NCBI GenBank assembly: GCA_023807065.1
Contig: JAJJLU010004627.1
Span: 1-11,114, forward strand
Direction of reading: 5' to 3'
DNA: 11,114 bases
Source: Isotricha intestinalis
Lineage: Eukaryota; Ciliophora; Litostomatea; Vestibuliferida; Isotrichidae
The notes beneath the pieces were generated by a model, which ran no database searches, had not been told where the DNA came from, and saw nothing but the letters and a program-made list of their open reading frames with translations. The first letter of the stretch is position 1, and each line of letters starts with the position of its first letter. Both the position numbers and the translations under genes were made by a program. Of the stretch, positions 1-8,813 are shown piece by piece.

Positions 1-732
1 CCCAATCCCCATGCATAAATATATAATTTACAAATAATTATTTGTAATTTAAATTTAATATTTTTTCATTCTGTTTTTTAAATTTATTTATTATTATTAA
101 TATATTTATATTTTTTGAATCATATATTTTATCTATTTGTTACCCCTTAATTTTATTAATTAATTTTGGCCTTTTTTCTTTTAGAATTTTTTCAAAAGAA
201 TTTCTGTTTCATGTCCATTTATTTGAGAAAAAAATGAAAACAATGAAAACAAAGATAATTTATTTTATAATATTTGTGTTAAATTTGAGAAAATTATTGG
301 TTCTATAATGAAAATTTTAGAATTATTAAATTTAATAGCCAATAAAGGTTATTATGAAGATTTATGTTAAATTCTTTCGAAAAATAATTGAATTTATGAA
401 AATTATTTTTATTAATCATCTAATTTAATTAATAGAATATTTTCTGTTAATACATTTGATCACTAATATATTTATTTAACTTTTATTCCAAATAATTATT
501 ATAAAAGAAAAGTTACCTTTTTATAATAATGTTATTTTTGTAAAATTCTTTTATTATTTTGAAATACTTTTTCCTCTTTTATATATTCTAATCAATATTC
601 TTTTTTATTGAAAAATTTGAATAAACCTTAATGTAACATTTACATTTTTTAAAAAGGTAAAATTTGAATTTATTTTTTAAAATAAACATATAAATTTAAT
701 AATTTAATAATAATATTTAATTATTAATATAA
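1..732. other. AT-rich spacer at the left edge
   Basis: No supportable gene. The first 15 bases (cccaatccccatgca) are clearly richer in C than anything following and could be the end of an upstream gene, but every frame meets a stop within a few dozen bases, so this cannot be shown. A 47-codon stop-free stretch on the plus strand (227-367, ending in TAA) encodes a plausible mixed-residue peptide but has no start-to-stop integrity and resembles no family I know. The last 60 bases before the gene at 733 are almost purely A and T, as expected for a 5' leader in such a genome. Confidence 0.6.
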
Positions 733-2481
733 ATGATTGGTGTGATGTTAAAATTTGTAGAAGAAAACGCAGCTCCAATAATTAATAATGAAATCAATCC
801 TAATAATATTCCAAGATGTCTTTTATGTCATCAAATTCCTTCAATAAAAATATCTTATGATAAAGACAATATCAATATAATTTATAAATGTCCTCAACTT
901 CATTCAGGAACAATAGATCTTTTAGATTTTATAAATAAAAATAAACAAAAATCAATTTTTTTAGAAAAATGTGGGGAGTGTAATAAATCTCAAGAAAAAG
1001 ATATTTTTTTATTTTGTTGTAAATGTCAAAAATTTTTATGTAATTCTTGTTTGTCTAATCATATAAAAATATCAAATCATACTTTTATAGATATTAATAA
1101 ATATGATTGTCTTTGTTTTAAACATTCAAATACTTTTTCTTCATATTGTTTAAACTGTAATCAAAATTTATGTATTTTTTGTTTAAATGAACATCAAAAA
1201 CATAAAACTATACAACTTTTAAATTTTACTTTTTCAAATCAAGAGAAAGAAAAATTAAAGTCAGAAATAAAAAAATTAGAAAATCTGATTGAAAATATTG
1301 AAGAAATCAAAAATCTTATTATCCAAGAGTTAGAAAAAATTAAAAAGATGAATAAACTTGAAATTGATTTCATATCACAATTATTAAATACTTATGAATT
1401 CGAAGAAAAATATAATAATTTAAATTATCATGTTATTCAAAATTTAAAAGATTGTAAAATAAATTATTCTGAGAAAATCGAAAAATTTCAATCTATTTAT
1501 TTGAAAGGGAAAAAATTTTTAAGTTTATTAGAAAACAAAGAAAATTATATTAAAAAAGATATATCTTTATTGAAATGTTCAAACATCTTTAAATCACATT
1601 CTGGACCAATTTACCAAATTTCCCTTTTAAAAGATGGAAGATTAGCATCATGTTCATCTGATGGTTATTTAATATTATATAATGTAAATTCTTTTCAAAT
1701 TGAATTGAAAATGTCATTACATAAAGATAAAATTTTTTCTTTTACTCAATTAAAAGATGGAAAAATTATTACTTGTTCAGAAGATAATACAATGAAAATT
1801 ATTAAATTAATTGGGAAAAATCAATTTGAAATTATTCAGACTTTATCTGATCATAAAAAATTTGTTGTGAAAGTTATTGAATTTAAAGAAAATGAACTTA
1901 TTTCAATTTCAAACGATCAACAAATGAAATTTTTCAAAATAAATGAAGAAAATAATTTTTATTGATTTAAATCAATTCAATTTCAATCAGAAGACAATTA
2001 TTATATAACTATATTCAAGATTAATGAAAATGAATTTATTACTGCTTCGAATGGGGATAATTTACTTAAATTTTGGAATTATAATAATTATTCTTTAATG
2101 AAAGAAATTAAAGATGTATATCCAAATGTTATAAATGATTGTATTTGTTTATTAACAAAAGATATTTTTTGTATATGCCAGAATAATGATAAAGGAGGAA
2201 TTCTTTTATTTATAATTTCTACTCATGAACAAATATATAAAATTATTGATATAAAAGAAGCATTTTCTTTTGTAAAATGTTATGATGGAAATTTCTTATA
2301 TTGTATGACTAATTTAAATAATGAAAATTTTATTGTAAATTATAAATTTCAAAATAATAGTTTAATTAAAATAAATGAGATAAAAGAAGAAGGAGGGAAT
2401 GAAATTTATGATTTAATTGAATTAAAAGATGGGAAAATAATATCTTGTGGGTATGATGGTAGTATAAAAATTTGGAAGTAA
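733..2481 (+). CDS. B-box / coiled-coil / WD40 (TRIM-like) protein with an in-frame TGA
   Basis: Probable cytoplasmic scaffold or ubiquitin-ligase-like protein; no substrate can be inferred. The ATG at 733 follows directly on an in-frame TAA (730-732), which fixes the earliest start; Met5 is an alternative. A Cys/His knuckle comes first (C30, C33, C53, H57). B-box 1 follows (C80, C83, C95, C98, C103, C106, H110, H116), then B-box 2 (C128, H131, C139, C142, C147, C150, H154, H157). A charged coiled coil covers about 168-215. WD40 blades run from about 283. Blades 1-3 end just before codon 411, which is TGA. The same frame then continues without a break for 171 codons through blades 4-7 (for example ITASNGDNLLKFW and ISCGYDGSIKIWK) to TAA. 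The protein ends exactly on a blade-inner strand, and a strand before blade 1 can close the ring, so the seven-bladed propeller exists only if codon 411 is read. The gene is either recently broken, read through, or affected by a sequence error. The two pieces if TGA stops are 733-1965 (410 residues) and the remainder. Confidence 0.85.
1963..1965 (+). other. In-frame TGA splitting the WD40 propeller
   Basis: The TGA is codon 411 and is followed by TTT. It lies between blade 3 and blade 4, in the outer strand that opens blade 4 (context NNFY-stop-FKSIQF). The frame upstream and downstream is the same, with no indel, so a single base change is enough to explain it. In the related upstream repeat the aligned position is an ordinary hydrophobic residue; Cys (TGT), Leu (TTA) and Ser (TCA) are each one base away. 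Confidence 0.9.
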
Positions 2482-2591
2482 AAAATAAATAATTTAAATA
2501 ACAATTATTTTATCTTGAATTTAAAAATAGTAAATTCTCATTTATATGTGATAATAAAAATTAAAATATACTTTAATAATCTATTTAATAA

Positions 2592-2840
2592 AAAAATTAT
2601 TTTAAATATTATAACAAAAAATATAATAAAATTTTAACAAATCCTGAAATATTTATTTCCTATAATTTGAAATATAATATTAAATCAGAATCATTATTTA
2701 ATATTCCCTCAAAAAAAATAATTGAATCTTTTAAGAACAATTTTAATAGAGTTTATTGTATACAATTCGATTATAAAAGAAAAAAAAGAATTTTTTATTT
2801 TTCTTCTATAAATCAAATTTTTCATTTGTTTAAAAAGTGA
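2592..2840 (+). other. Unexplained 82-codon open frame, possible gene fragment
   Basis: This frame opens after a TAA at 2589-2591 and closes at a tandem TGA TGA (first at 2838-2840). It has no ATG. The translation has a protein-like mix with charged and aromatic residues (for example IIESFKNNFNRVYCIQFDYK) rather than the Asn/Ile/Lys/Phe/Tyr monotony of the surrounding spacer. By rough base composition, stops should occur about once in ten codons here, so 82 stop-free codons are unlikely by chance. I recognise no domain. It could be a relic exon or the 3' end of a decayed gene. Confidence 0.25.
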
Positions 2841-3325
2841 TGATATTAAAAGATTGAAATTTAATAAAATATATAAAAATCTTAAAATATAGAAAATGGA
2901 TTAAATAAAAAATTATTCACTATTTCTTTTTTATTGTATTCTTCCTTCTTTTATTATCCTAAAAGGTAATTTATCATTATTCTTAATAATAACATTAATT
3001 TTCTTTTTAAAATTAAAAAATGTAGTAAACATTTTTAATCTTTATTCTTGTTTTTTATATTTGAAACAAAAGAACTTTATTTTGTTTTTCTCTAATTAAA
3101 TTATTTTCAAAAATTAAAAAAAAGTTTATTGTATTGTGAATAAAAAAAAAAGAATTTAGAAATTAAGTTTATTGAATAATTCAATTATTAATTTAAAAAT
3201 ACTTATTTTATATATACAATATAAATTATTGTATTTTATTATACATTTTTATGAAAAAATTAACATATAATAGAATTTAATAATTTTTAAATTGAATCTA
3301 ATTTAACATTATAAATACACAAAAA

Positions 3326-3331
3326 ATGTAA
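3326..3331 (+). promoter_or_regulatory. Minimal ATG-TAA upstream ORF before the second WD40 gene
   Basis: The leader carries ATGTAA, a start codon followed at once by a stop, ten bases upstream of the ATG at 3342. In eukaryotes such start-stop elements can hold scanning ribosomes and lower translation of the main frame. Function here is inference only: the transcript start is unknown, and in AT-rich leaders this hexamer can arise by chance. Confidence 0.3.
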
Positions 3332-3341
3332 AAATAAAAAA

Positions 3342-4265
3342 ATGAATGAATCAGAATCAAGAATATTAATGAAAGAAATATCTTCAGTAAATTGTCACAA
3401 TGAAGCAATTAATCAAATTTCAATATTTCCATCTGGAAACATAATATCAGTATCTAATGATTGTTCAATAAAAATTTGGGATAAAAATCTAAATATTATT
3501 CAAATAATAATATTAGATAAAATTGTTTTATGTGTAAGTATAAAAAATGAAAACACTTTTTCAATATGTTCAAATGAAATTCAAATTTGGCAAAAAAGAA
3601 ATATGGAACAATTTAAATGTATTGAAAAAATAAAAGATATTCAAAATGGTTTTATAAACTTTATATTATATTGTCCTAACAATGATATAATAGTATGTTC
3701 ATGTCATTTTTGGATTACAATTTATTCATTCACTAAAAAAAAAAATATTCATCAAAGTTCAACAACTTTAATTCAGAAATCAATAGATTCTCTTTTATAT
3801 TTAGGTAAAGAAAAATATTTAATTTGTGCTGGAAGAGAAGGATTATCTTTTTTAAATTATATTACTTTTGAAAAAATTAAATTTTTAAAAGATGCAAAAT
3901 GTTTTGGAAATAATTCCCTTTGTAGATTAAATAAAGATGAAATATTATGTGGAGGAACAATTGATTGTGTTATTAAAGTCATAAGTATTTCAGAAAAGAA
4001 GATAATTCATAAAATAAATAATCAATTCTTTTGCTATGGGTTATGTGCATTAAATCATAAAAATATTTTTTTTTGTTGTGGTGAAAGTAATGTTATAAAG
4101 ATTTATAATTGTGATAATTATCAATTAGTAGGAAAAATTAATAATACACATTATGAAAAAATAAAAGGATTATATAGAATTGATGAAAATTTAATATGCT
4201 CTATTTATTTTGATAAGGTTATGAAAATATTTCGAATAATTCAATCAATAAACAACATTAACTGA
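3342..4265 (+). CDS. WD40-repeat protein, single seven-bladed propeller
   Basis: A 307-residue protein made almost entirely of degenerate WD40 repeats, so a likely protein-protein interaction platform of unknown partner. Seven blades can be counted: about 18-47 (ending NDCSIKIWD), 58-84 (ending EIQIWQ), 103-129, 146-175, 188-217, 229-257 (ending NVIKIYN) and 270-298 (ending DKVMKIF). The first strand, about residues 9-20, can complete the last blade, so the propeller looks whole. No zinc finger, signal peptide or membrane segment is seen. Its blade style (short strands, Asn/Lys loops, KIW-type ends) matches the propeller of the B-box gene upstream, which suggests the two are paralogous, one having lost or never gained the B-box and coiled-coil part. 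It ends in TGA; a TAA follows in frame 11 codons later. The start was chosen as the first ATG of the open frame that gives a complete first strand; the next Met is residue 10. Confidence 0.85.
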   Translation: MNESESRILMKEISSVNCHNEAINQISIFPSGNIISVSNDCSIKIWDKNLNIIQIIILDKIVLCVSIKNENTFSICSNEIQIWQKRNMEQFKCIEKIKDIQNGFINFILYCPNNDIIVCSCHFWITIYSFTKKKNIHQSSTTLIQKSIDSLLYLGKEKYLICAGREGLSFLNYITFEKIKFLKDAKCFGNNSLCRLNKDEILCGGTIDCVIKVISISEKKIIHKINNQFFCYGLCALNHKNIFFCCGESNVIKIYNCDNYQLVGKINNTHYEKIKGLYRIDENLICSIYFDKVMKIFRIIQSINNIN

Positions 4266-5555
4266 TTAAGTTATTTCTTAAAGATATTTTTTATTTAAAA
4301 AATTATTAAAAATTTTCATATTAAAATAATTAGATTTTTATTTTTTTGTTGATATATTTATTGATTTTTATTTTAAAACATTCGAAACTGGTAGATTAAA
4401 TATTTTAAATATTCAAATAATTCTAATAACTGCGTTGAAATTTATTAAAATTAAATTTTCTGCTATCATTTTAAAATTTTAACTTGTTTTTTTCCGTTAT
4501 ATTATAATTAAAATAAATTGTTTCTTGATTTAATTATTATATTCATTATTTAAAAATATTCATGTTCATATTTAATATTTTTTGTTTTTCTTTTAAAAGT
4601 ATATTTTTAAAAAATTTAACTTTATATGAATTAAAAAAAAGATATACAAATAATAAAAATAATTGATGAATAGATAATTATTGGATTATTTAAACTAATT
4701 TTTTTTGAGTTTATTCTTTTTTCTGATTGATCCAAAAATATAAATTATGTTAAATCAATCTATTATTTCACTGTAAAAAATTATGATAAAAAAGTACAAT
4801 CTTACCAATAATAAAAAATCTCTTTTTAATTTTCCTTGAAAATTCTTTTGAAAAAATAATTTAATTAATAATTAAAGTGAACATAAAAAAATAACAACAT
4901 CTCTAAAGTAAAAATAGAAATAAGAAGAATTTTAAAATAGAAACAATTTTAGTATCTATTTATTCTAACATTTAAAAAAATTAAATTTGTTTTTTAGAAA
5001 GAATAAAGTTAATTACTTAATTCATAATAATATATTCTATAATATTTATATAATTTGAAATAAAAAAATTTTTTGTTCATATAATCAATATTTTTTCTTG
5101 ATATATTTTCATATATTATTTATATTTTGAAACATTGAAATATTTAAAGTTTTATTTCCCATTCAATAATTAAAATAATTAAGAAATAAAAAAGATGTAA
5201 AGGAATTTAAGAAGAAATGAAAATAAAAGATATATAATAGGAATAAATAGATAAGAATTTAATAGCAATTTAATTATTTAAAAAGTGAAAAAAAATTGTC
5301 AATTTAATGAAAAATATTTTATCAATTTTAATCTATTTAATCACATTAGATATTGTTTAGTCAAAACTATATTAATATATCATATTTTATTTTTAATATT
5401 AAATTCCAATTATTTTTTATTACTTTGTTTTATAAATGAATTTAAATTAAATATTTTTTTTTTTACCTTTTTTTTATATCACAGAATTTAAAAAACCCTT
5501 ATTTAATAGGAAAATTTTAAATATCCTAAAAAAAAAATAATTAAAATTAAGTTGA
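4266..5555. other. Spacer, 1.3 kb, no supportable gene
   Basis: AT-rich, with stops frequent in all frames, and no tRNA-like or rRNA-like segment noticed. The one notable item is a 70-codon stop-free stretch on the plus strand (5282-5491, ending TAA) that is strongly hydrophobic in its second half. It has no ATG start, so I do not call it a gene. The final codon before the next gene is an in-frame TGA (5553-5555), which fixes that gene's start. Confidence 0.6.
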
Positions 5556-7640
5556 ATGTCAGACTGTATTTCAATTTATATTGGATATAATTTTTCTCAA
5601 ATAGCTACAAATAATAAGTTAGGCGCTATAGTTAAGGGAAGACAAATTGACAAAGAAAATATACCTTCAAATCTATATTATTCTTATAATAATTTTTCTC
5701 TCAGAAAAGAAAATAATGGATTGGCTATAATACAAATATTTAAATTTTTAAACAAAAACATCTCAAAAAGTAATGACTTTGATATTTCCATAAATCAAAC
5801 AAATTTTGGTGAATCAATGATAAAATTTAAAAAAATAGATTTAAAAATAACAGTACAGAAATTAATTTCAAAATTTTTATCTCTTCTAATAAATAATGTA
5901 AAAGTACAAAACATTAAACAGATCAAAAAAGTCATTTGTACAATTCCATCCTATTTTGATGAAAAACAAAAAAATATAATTAAAATAGCGCTCAATGAAG
6001 CTTTATGGCAAAAAAGTGAACCTTTAAATGAAAATATATTTTTATTACCTGAAGCTACCGCTACTTTAATTACATTAAAGAAAGAATTTTTGGAAATAGA
6101 AAAATTTGATATAAAAAATTATTATCTTCTTATTTCAATTTATGATGATTTATTAGATTTAGCTATTATATCTATTAATGATAATTTTGATTATGTATTA
6201 AGAGGAACAAATTGTATTAGTGATTTTGAATCAGTTTCATCATACCTAAACAAAAAATATAAAGAATCTGAACAAAAAGATATTATTAAAAAGATTTCTC
6301 AGAAAGGGATAGATTTACCAGACATTAATAAAATATATAATACTATTTTGAATCATTGTAAATCATTATTAAACAATGCAAATTTAGAAATGAAAAAAAT
6401 AAAAGAATTAATCATAATAGAAAAAAATGGAAAAAATCTTTCTTTATATAATTGTTATTTTAAAGGATATTTTAAAAAAATACATAATATAGATCATCAA
6501 GATGCTTTTATTTATGGAGTGGCAAGATATGAGCCACCATTAACAATAAAAAAAATTAAGATTAAAGATGAAAAAAAACAAACAATAAATATAGAAGAAA
6601 AAAATGAAATCCAAAATAATAAAAACTTGATTACTAATATACAAGAACTCCAAAAAATGGAAGAACAAATAAACTTAGATTTTAATGAGAAAAACAAAGT
6701 GTTGGAGAAAGAAAATGAAAAATTAAAAAAAGAATTAGAAAACTCAAAAAAAAAATTAGAAGAATTGAATAAAAAAATTCAAAAGTTAGAAAAAGAAAAA
6801 AATAAAAACAAAACAGAAAATAAAGACCAAACAGAAAATATTAAAGCATTCGAAAGTGAAATTAAAAAATTAGAAAAGGACTTAGAGAATGAAAAAGTAA
6901 GAGCGTTGGATTTTAAAAATAGTTTAGAAAAAATAACAAAAGAAAAAGAACAAATTGATGGTGAGAAACAAGATTTACTTAAACAAGTAATGAGTCTAAA
7001 TCTTATAATTGAACAAAAAATGAGTTCGGAAGAAAAAATATCAAATTGTATAAACGAAAACTATGAAGAAATAAAAAAAATAATAGATGAAAATTTAAAA
7101 CAAAATGAAGAAGAAAAAAAAAAGTTTGAAAAAAATCAAAATGAAATACTTAATTTAATGAATGAAAATAATAAAAAATATGAAGAAATGGAGAAAAAAA
7201 TAAACATTCTAAATCAAAATGAAATTAATATAAAATATAAAAATCAGGAAATAATAAATAAAATAGATAATTCTATTAATATAATAAAAGAAATAAATAA
7301 TAACAATAAAGATTTTGCAATAAAGATAGGTAATTACTTTGAAGACAATAAAAAAGAGTTAAATGCAGTAAAATTAGAAATTCAAGAAATAAAAAACCAA
7401 AAAAATGAAGAAAAAAAAAAAAATGAAGAGATGAAAAAGAAAATGGATGAAATGATAAATCAAAATAAAGTACAAAGTGATAAAATAGATGAGATGAAAG
7501 GTGAAATGGATGAAATTAAAAATCAAAATAAAAAGATGATGGAAATGATGGAAAAAATGATGAAAAAAGAAGAAAAGCCGCAGAAACAAAAAATTACTTA
7601 TTCCAAAATAAATATAACAGCTAGAAAAAAACACAAATAA
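5556..7640 (+). CDS. Hsp70-like pseudo-ATPase domain fused to a long coiled coil
   Basis: A 694-residue protein. Residues 1-326 follow the order of an Hsp70/actin-fold ATPase. The first strand and phosphate-1 loop position is YIGYNFSQIA, where Hsp70 has a DLGTT-type motif. KKVICTIPSYFDEKQK (124-139) matches the Hsp70 VITVPAYFND segment. LLPEATATLITLK (163-175) matches NEPTAAALAYG. LLISIYDDLLDLAIISI (191-207) sits at phosphate-2, where DLGGGTFD is expected. HQDAFIYGVA (314-323) matches PDEAVAYGAA. The glycines and acidic residues that bind ATP are lost at both phosphate loops, and the VGGSTR adenosine motif is replaced by IEKNGKN near 288. The domain is about 50 residues shorter than usual, apparently in subdomain IIB. 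No substrate-binding domain is present. Instead, coiled coil covers about 362-480 and 500-675, with a Met-rich patch at 661-669 and a basic tail (676-694). ATP hydrolysis is unlikely; a structural or scaffolding role is inferred. The start is fixed by a TGA just upstream. Confidence 0.85.
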   Translation: MSDCISIYIGYNFSQIATNNKLGAIVKGRQIDKENIPSNLYYSYNNFSLRKENNGLAIIQIFKFLNKNISKSNDFDISINQTNFGESMIKFKKIDLKITVQKLISKFLSLLINNVKVQNIKQIKKVICTIPSYFDEKQKNIIKIALNEALWQKSEPLNENIFLLPEATATLITLKKEFLEIEKFDIKNYYLLISIYDDLLDLAIISINDNFDYVLRGTNCISDFESVSSYLNKKYKESEQKDIIKKISQKGIDLPDINKIYNTILNHCKSLLNNANLEMKKIKELIIIEKNGKNLSLYNCYFKGYFKKIHNIDHQDAFIYGVARYEPPLTIKKIKIKDEKKQTINIEEKNEIQNNKNLITNIQELQKMEEQINLDFNEKNKVLEKENEKLKKELENSKKKLEELNKKIQKLEKEKNKNKTENKDQTENIKAFESEIKKLEKDLENEKVRALDFKNSLEKITKEKEQIDGEKQDLLKQVMSLNLIIEQKMSSEEKISNCINENYEEIKKIIDENLKQNEEEKKKFEKNQNEILNLMNENNKKYEEMEKKINILNQNEINIKYKNQEIINKIDNSINIIKEINNNNKDFAIKIGNYFEDNKKELNAVKLEIQEIKNQKNEEKKKNEEMKKKMDEMINQNKVQSDKIDEMKGEMDEIKNQNKKMMEMMEKMMKKEEKPQKQKITYSKINITARKKHK

Positions 7641-7926
7641 TATTAAATTTTAAAAGAAAAAATTTCTTTATTTAAATTAGATTTATCAATTTTTTAATTT
7701 TTATTTTTACGAAGGTTCAGGAAAATCATAGATGTTTTAAATTTTTCATTAAATTTAAATTTTTTTGTAACATTCTGGAAAAAGCAATTTGTTTTTAATT
7801 TCTGAATTCCTGGGATAAATTAAAAAGCTCCAAATTCACAGTCCCAAATTCCTAATTTTAAATTTATTTATTTTAGATTTCTAAATCCAAATTTGTATAT
7901 TTATTTTCAATATCACAGATTCACGA

Positions 7927-7952
7927 TTCATAGATTATCTTAAATCTATGAA
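7927..7952. repeat. Perfect 10-bp inverted repeat, 6-base loop
   Basis: The arms ttcatagatt and aatctatgaa are exact reverse complements separated by atctta. It would form a small hairpin in RNA from either strand. It lies about 290 bases after the Hsp70-like stop codon, so it is not obviously a 3' processing signal. Chance occurrence is possible in this composition. Confidence 0.45.
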
Positions 7953-8040
7953 ATAAGAATTATATTATTTAATTTATAAAAAAAATCATAATTTATTAAA
8001 TGAATCAATCTATCACAACTAATTTTTATGATCTTATTTA

Positions 8041-8062
8041 TAGAATATTTTTTAATATTCTA
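8041..8062. repeat. Perfect 9-bp inverted repeat, 4-base loop
   Basis: The arms tagaatatt and aatattcta are exact reverse complements around tttt. It is mostly A and T, so weak evidence alone; it is listed because another perfect inverted repeat lies about 90 bases upstream. Confidence 0.35.
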
Positions 8063-8813
8063 GAGTATAGAAAACCAAATATTTTTTAAAGGGATTTAAA
8101 ATAAAATATGTTTTACTTATAAACAAGAGGAACCTTTTATTATAAATTCTATTAAAGCTTTTAAAATTTTTATCATATTCTTTAATTAATTGAATTTGGT
8201 TCTTTATAATTGTTTATTATTTTTATTTCAATCTTATGAAATTTATTTTTCACTCATTTATTTAAAAATCTAATTTCTTCTTGATTTTTGTGTTGTCTTT
8301 CTAATTTTTTTCTTTTCAATTGTTTTAAAAAAAGATTATTTATTTTTTTTTATTCTGATATTTGCAAAATATATTTATTGTTTAAAGGTAATTTATTATC
8401 TGATTAAAGAATATTCATTCATTTTTATGTGCTTATTTTTGTCATTCTCCTTTATTTTTTTATTCAATTTAAATATTGTACAAATTTTCATAATGCTTAT
8501 TTTGTATAACCTATGTTTTCATGATATTTTTCTATTCCAATTCTCCTTTATTCAAATAAAAAAATTAAATCTATTATTTTTGAATTCAAAATCTTATTGA
8601 TTTAATTGAATGAATAAAATTTTAAGTTTCCAATAAATTACTTTTATTTTATTAAAATTTGAATTTTTTTTGTTTCTTTTTTCCAATTAAGAAATAAATA
8701 AAAATTGAAAAAATTATTATATTTATTTATTCTATAGTAAATGATATAAAGATATTTAATTTCTAACTGAAAAGAAACATTGAACTTTTACTTAAAAAAT
8801 TATTTTCAAATAT

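Larger units (their letters stand above)
2482..3341. other. Spacer between the two WD40 genes, with possible gene relics
   Basis: AT-rich spacer of 860 bases. On the plus strand the frame of the upstream gene stays open for 51 codons after its TAA (to a TAA at 2635-2637). It overlaps a second frame open for 82 codons (2592-2837, listed separately). On the minus strand a 33-codon ATG-to-TAA frame (2931-3032) translates to a mixed, charged peptide containing LPFRIIKEGRIQ. None resembles a known family. They may be chance or remnants of decayed genes. Confidence 0.5.
7641..8813. other. Spacer between the Hsp70-like gene and the tubulin pseudogene
   Basis: Nearly 1.2 kb without an intact gene. 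The stretch 7790-7960 is less AT-extreme and has a recurring CCAAATTC-like word (for example at about 7830 and 7843). Two short perfect inverted repeats lie at 7927-7952 and 8041-8062. On the minus strand, 8230-8580 translates in pieces to Lys/Glu/Gln-rich peptide (for example KKLERQHKNQEEIRF) interrupted by stops and frame changes, which could be an old coiled-coil gene remnant but cannot be tied to a family. Confidence 0.5.

Noticed and set aside
4370..4400. tRNA-like segment (attcgaaactggtag)
   Set aside because: It resembles internal promoter words only loosely; no cloverleaf arms could be paired around it.
5285..5491. 68-residue ORF as a gene
   Set aside because: It begins with GTG, not a usual eukaryotic start, has no ATG, and its hydrophobic Phe/Ile/Leu content is what T-rich spacer gives.
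6512..6697. Minus-strand ORF of 61 codons
   Set aside because: It is the complement of the Hsp70-like gene; the Phe/Ile/Ser-rich translation is a shadow of Lys/Glu/Asn codons.
7374..7634. Minus-strand ORF of 86 codons
   Set aside because: It is the complement of the coiled-coil end; Phe/His/Ile runs mirror the Lys/Glu/Met coding strand.
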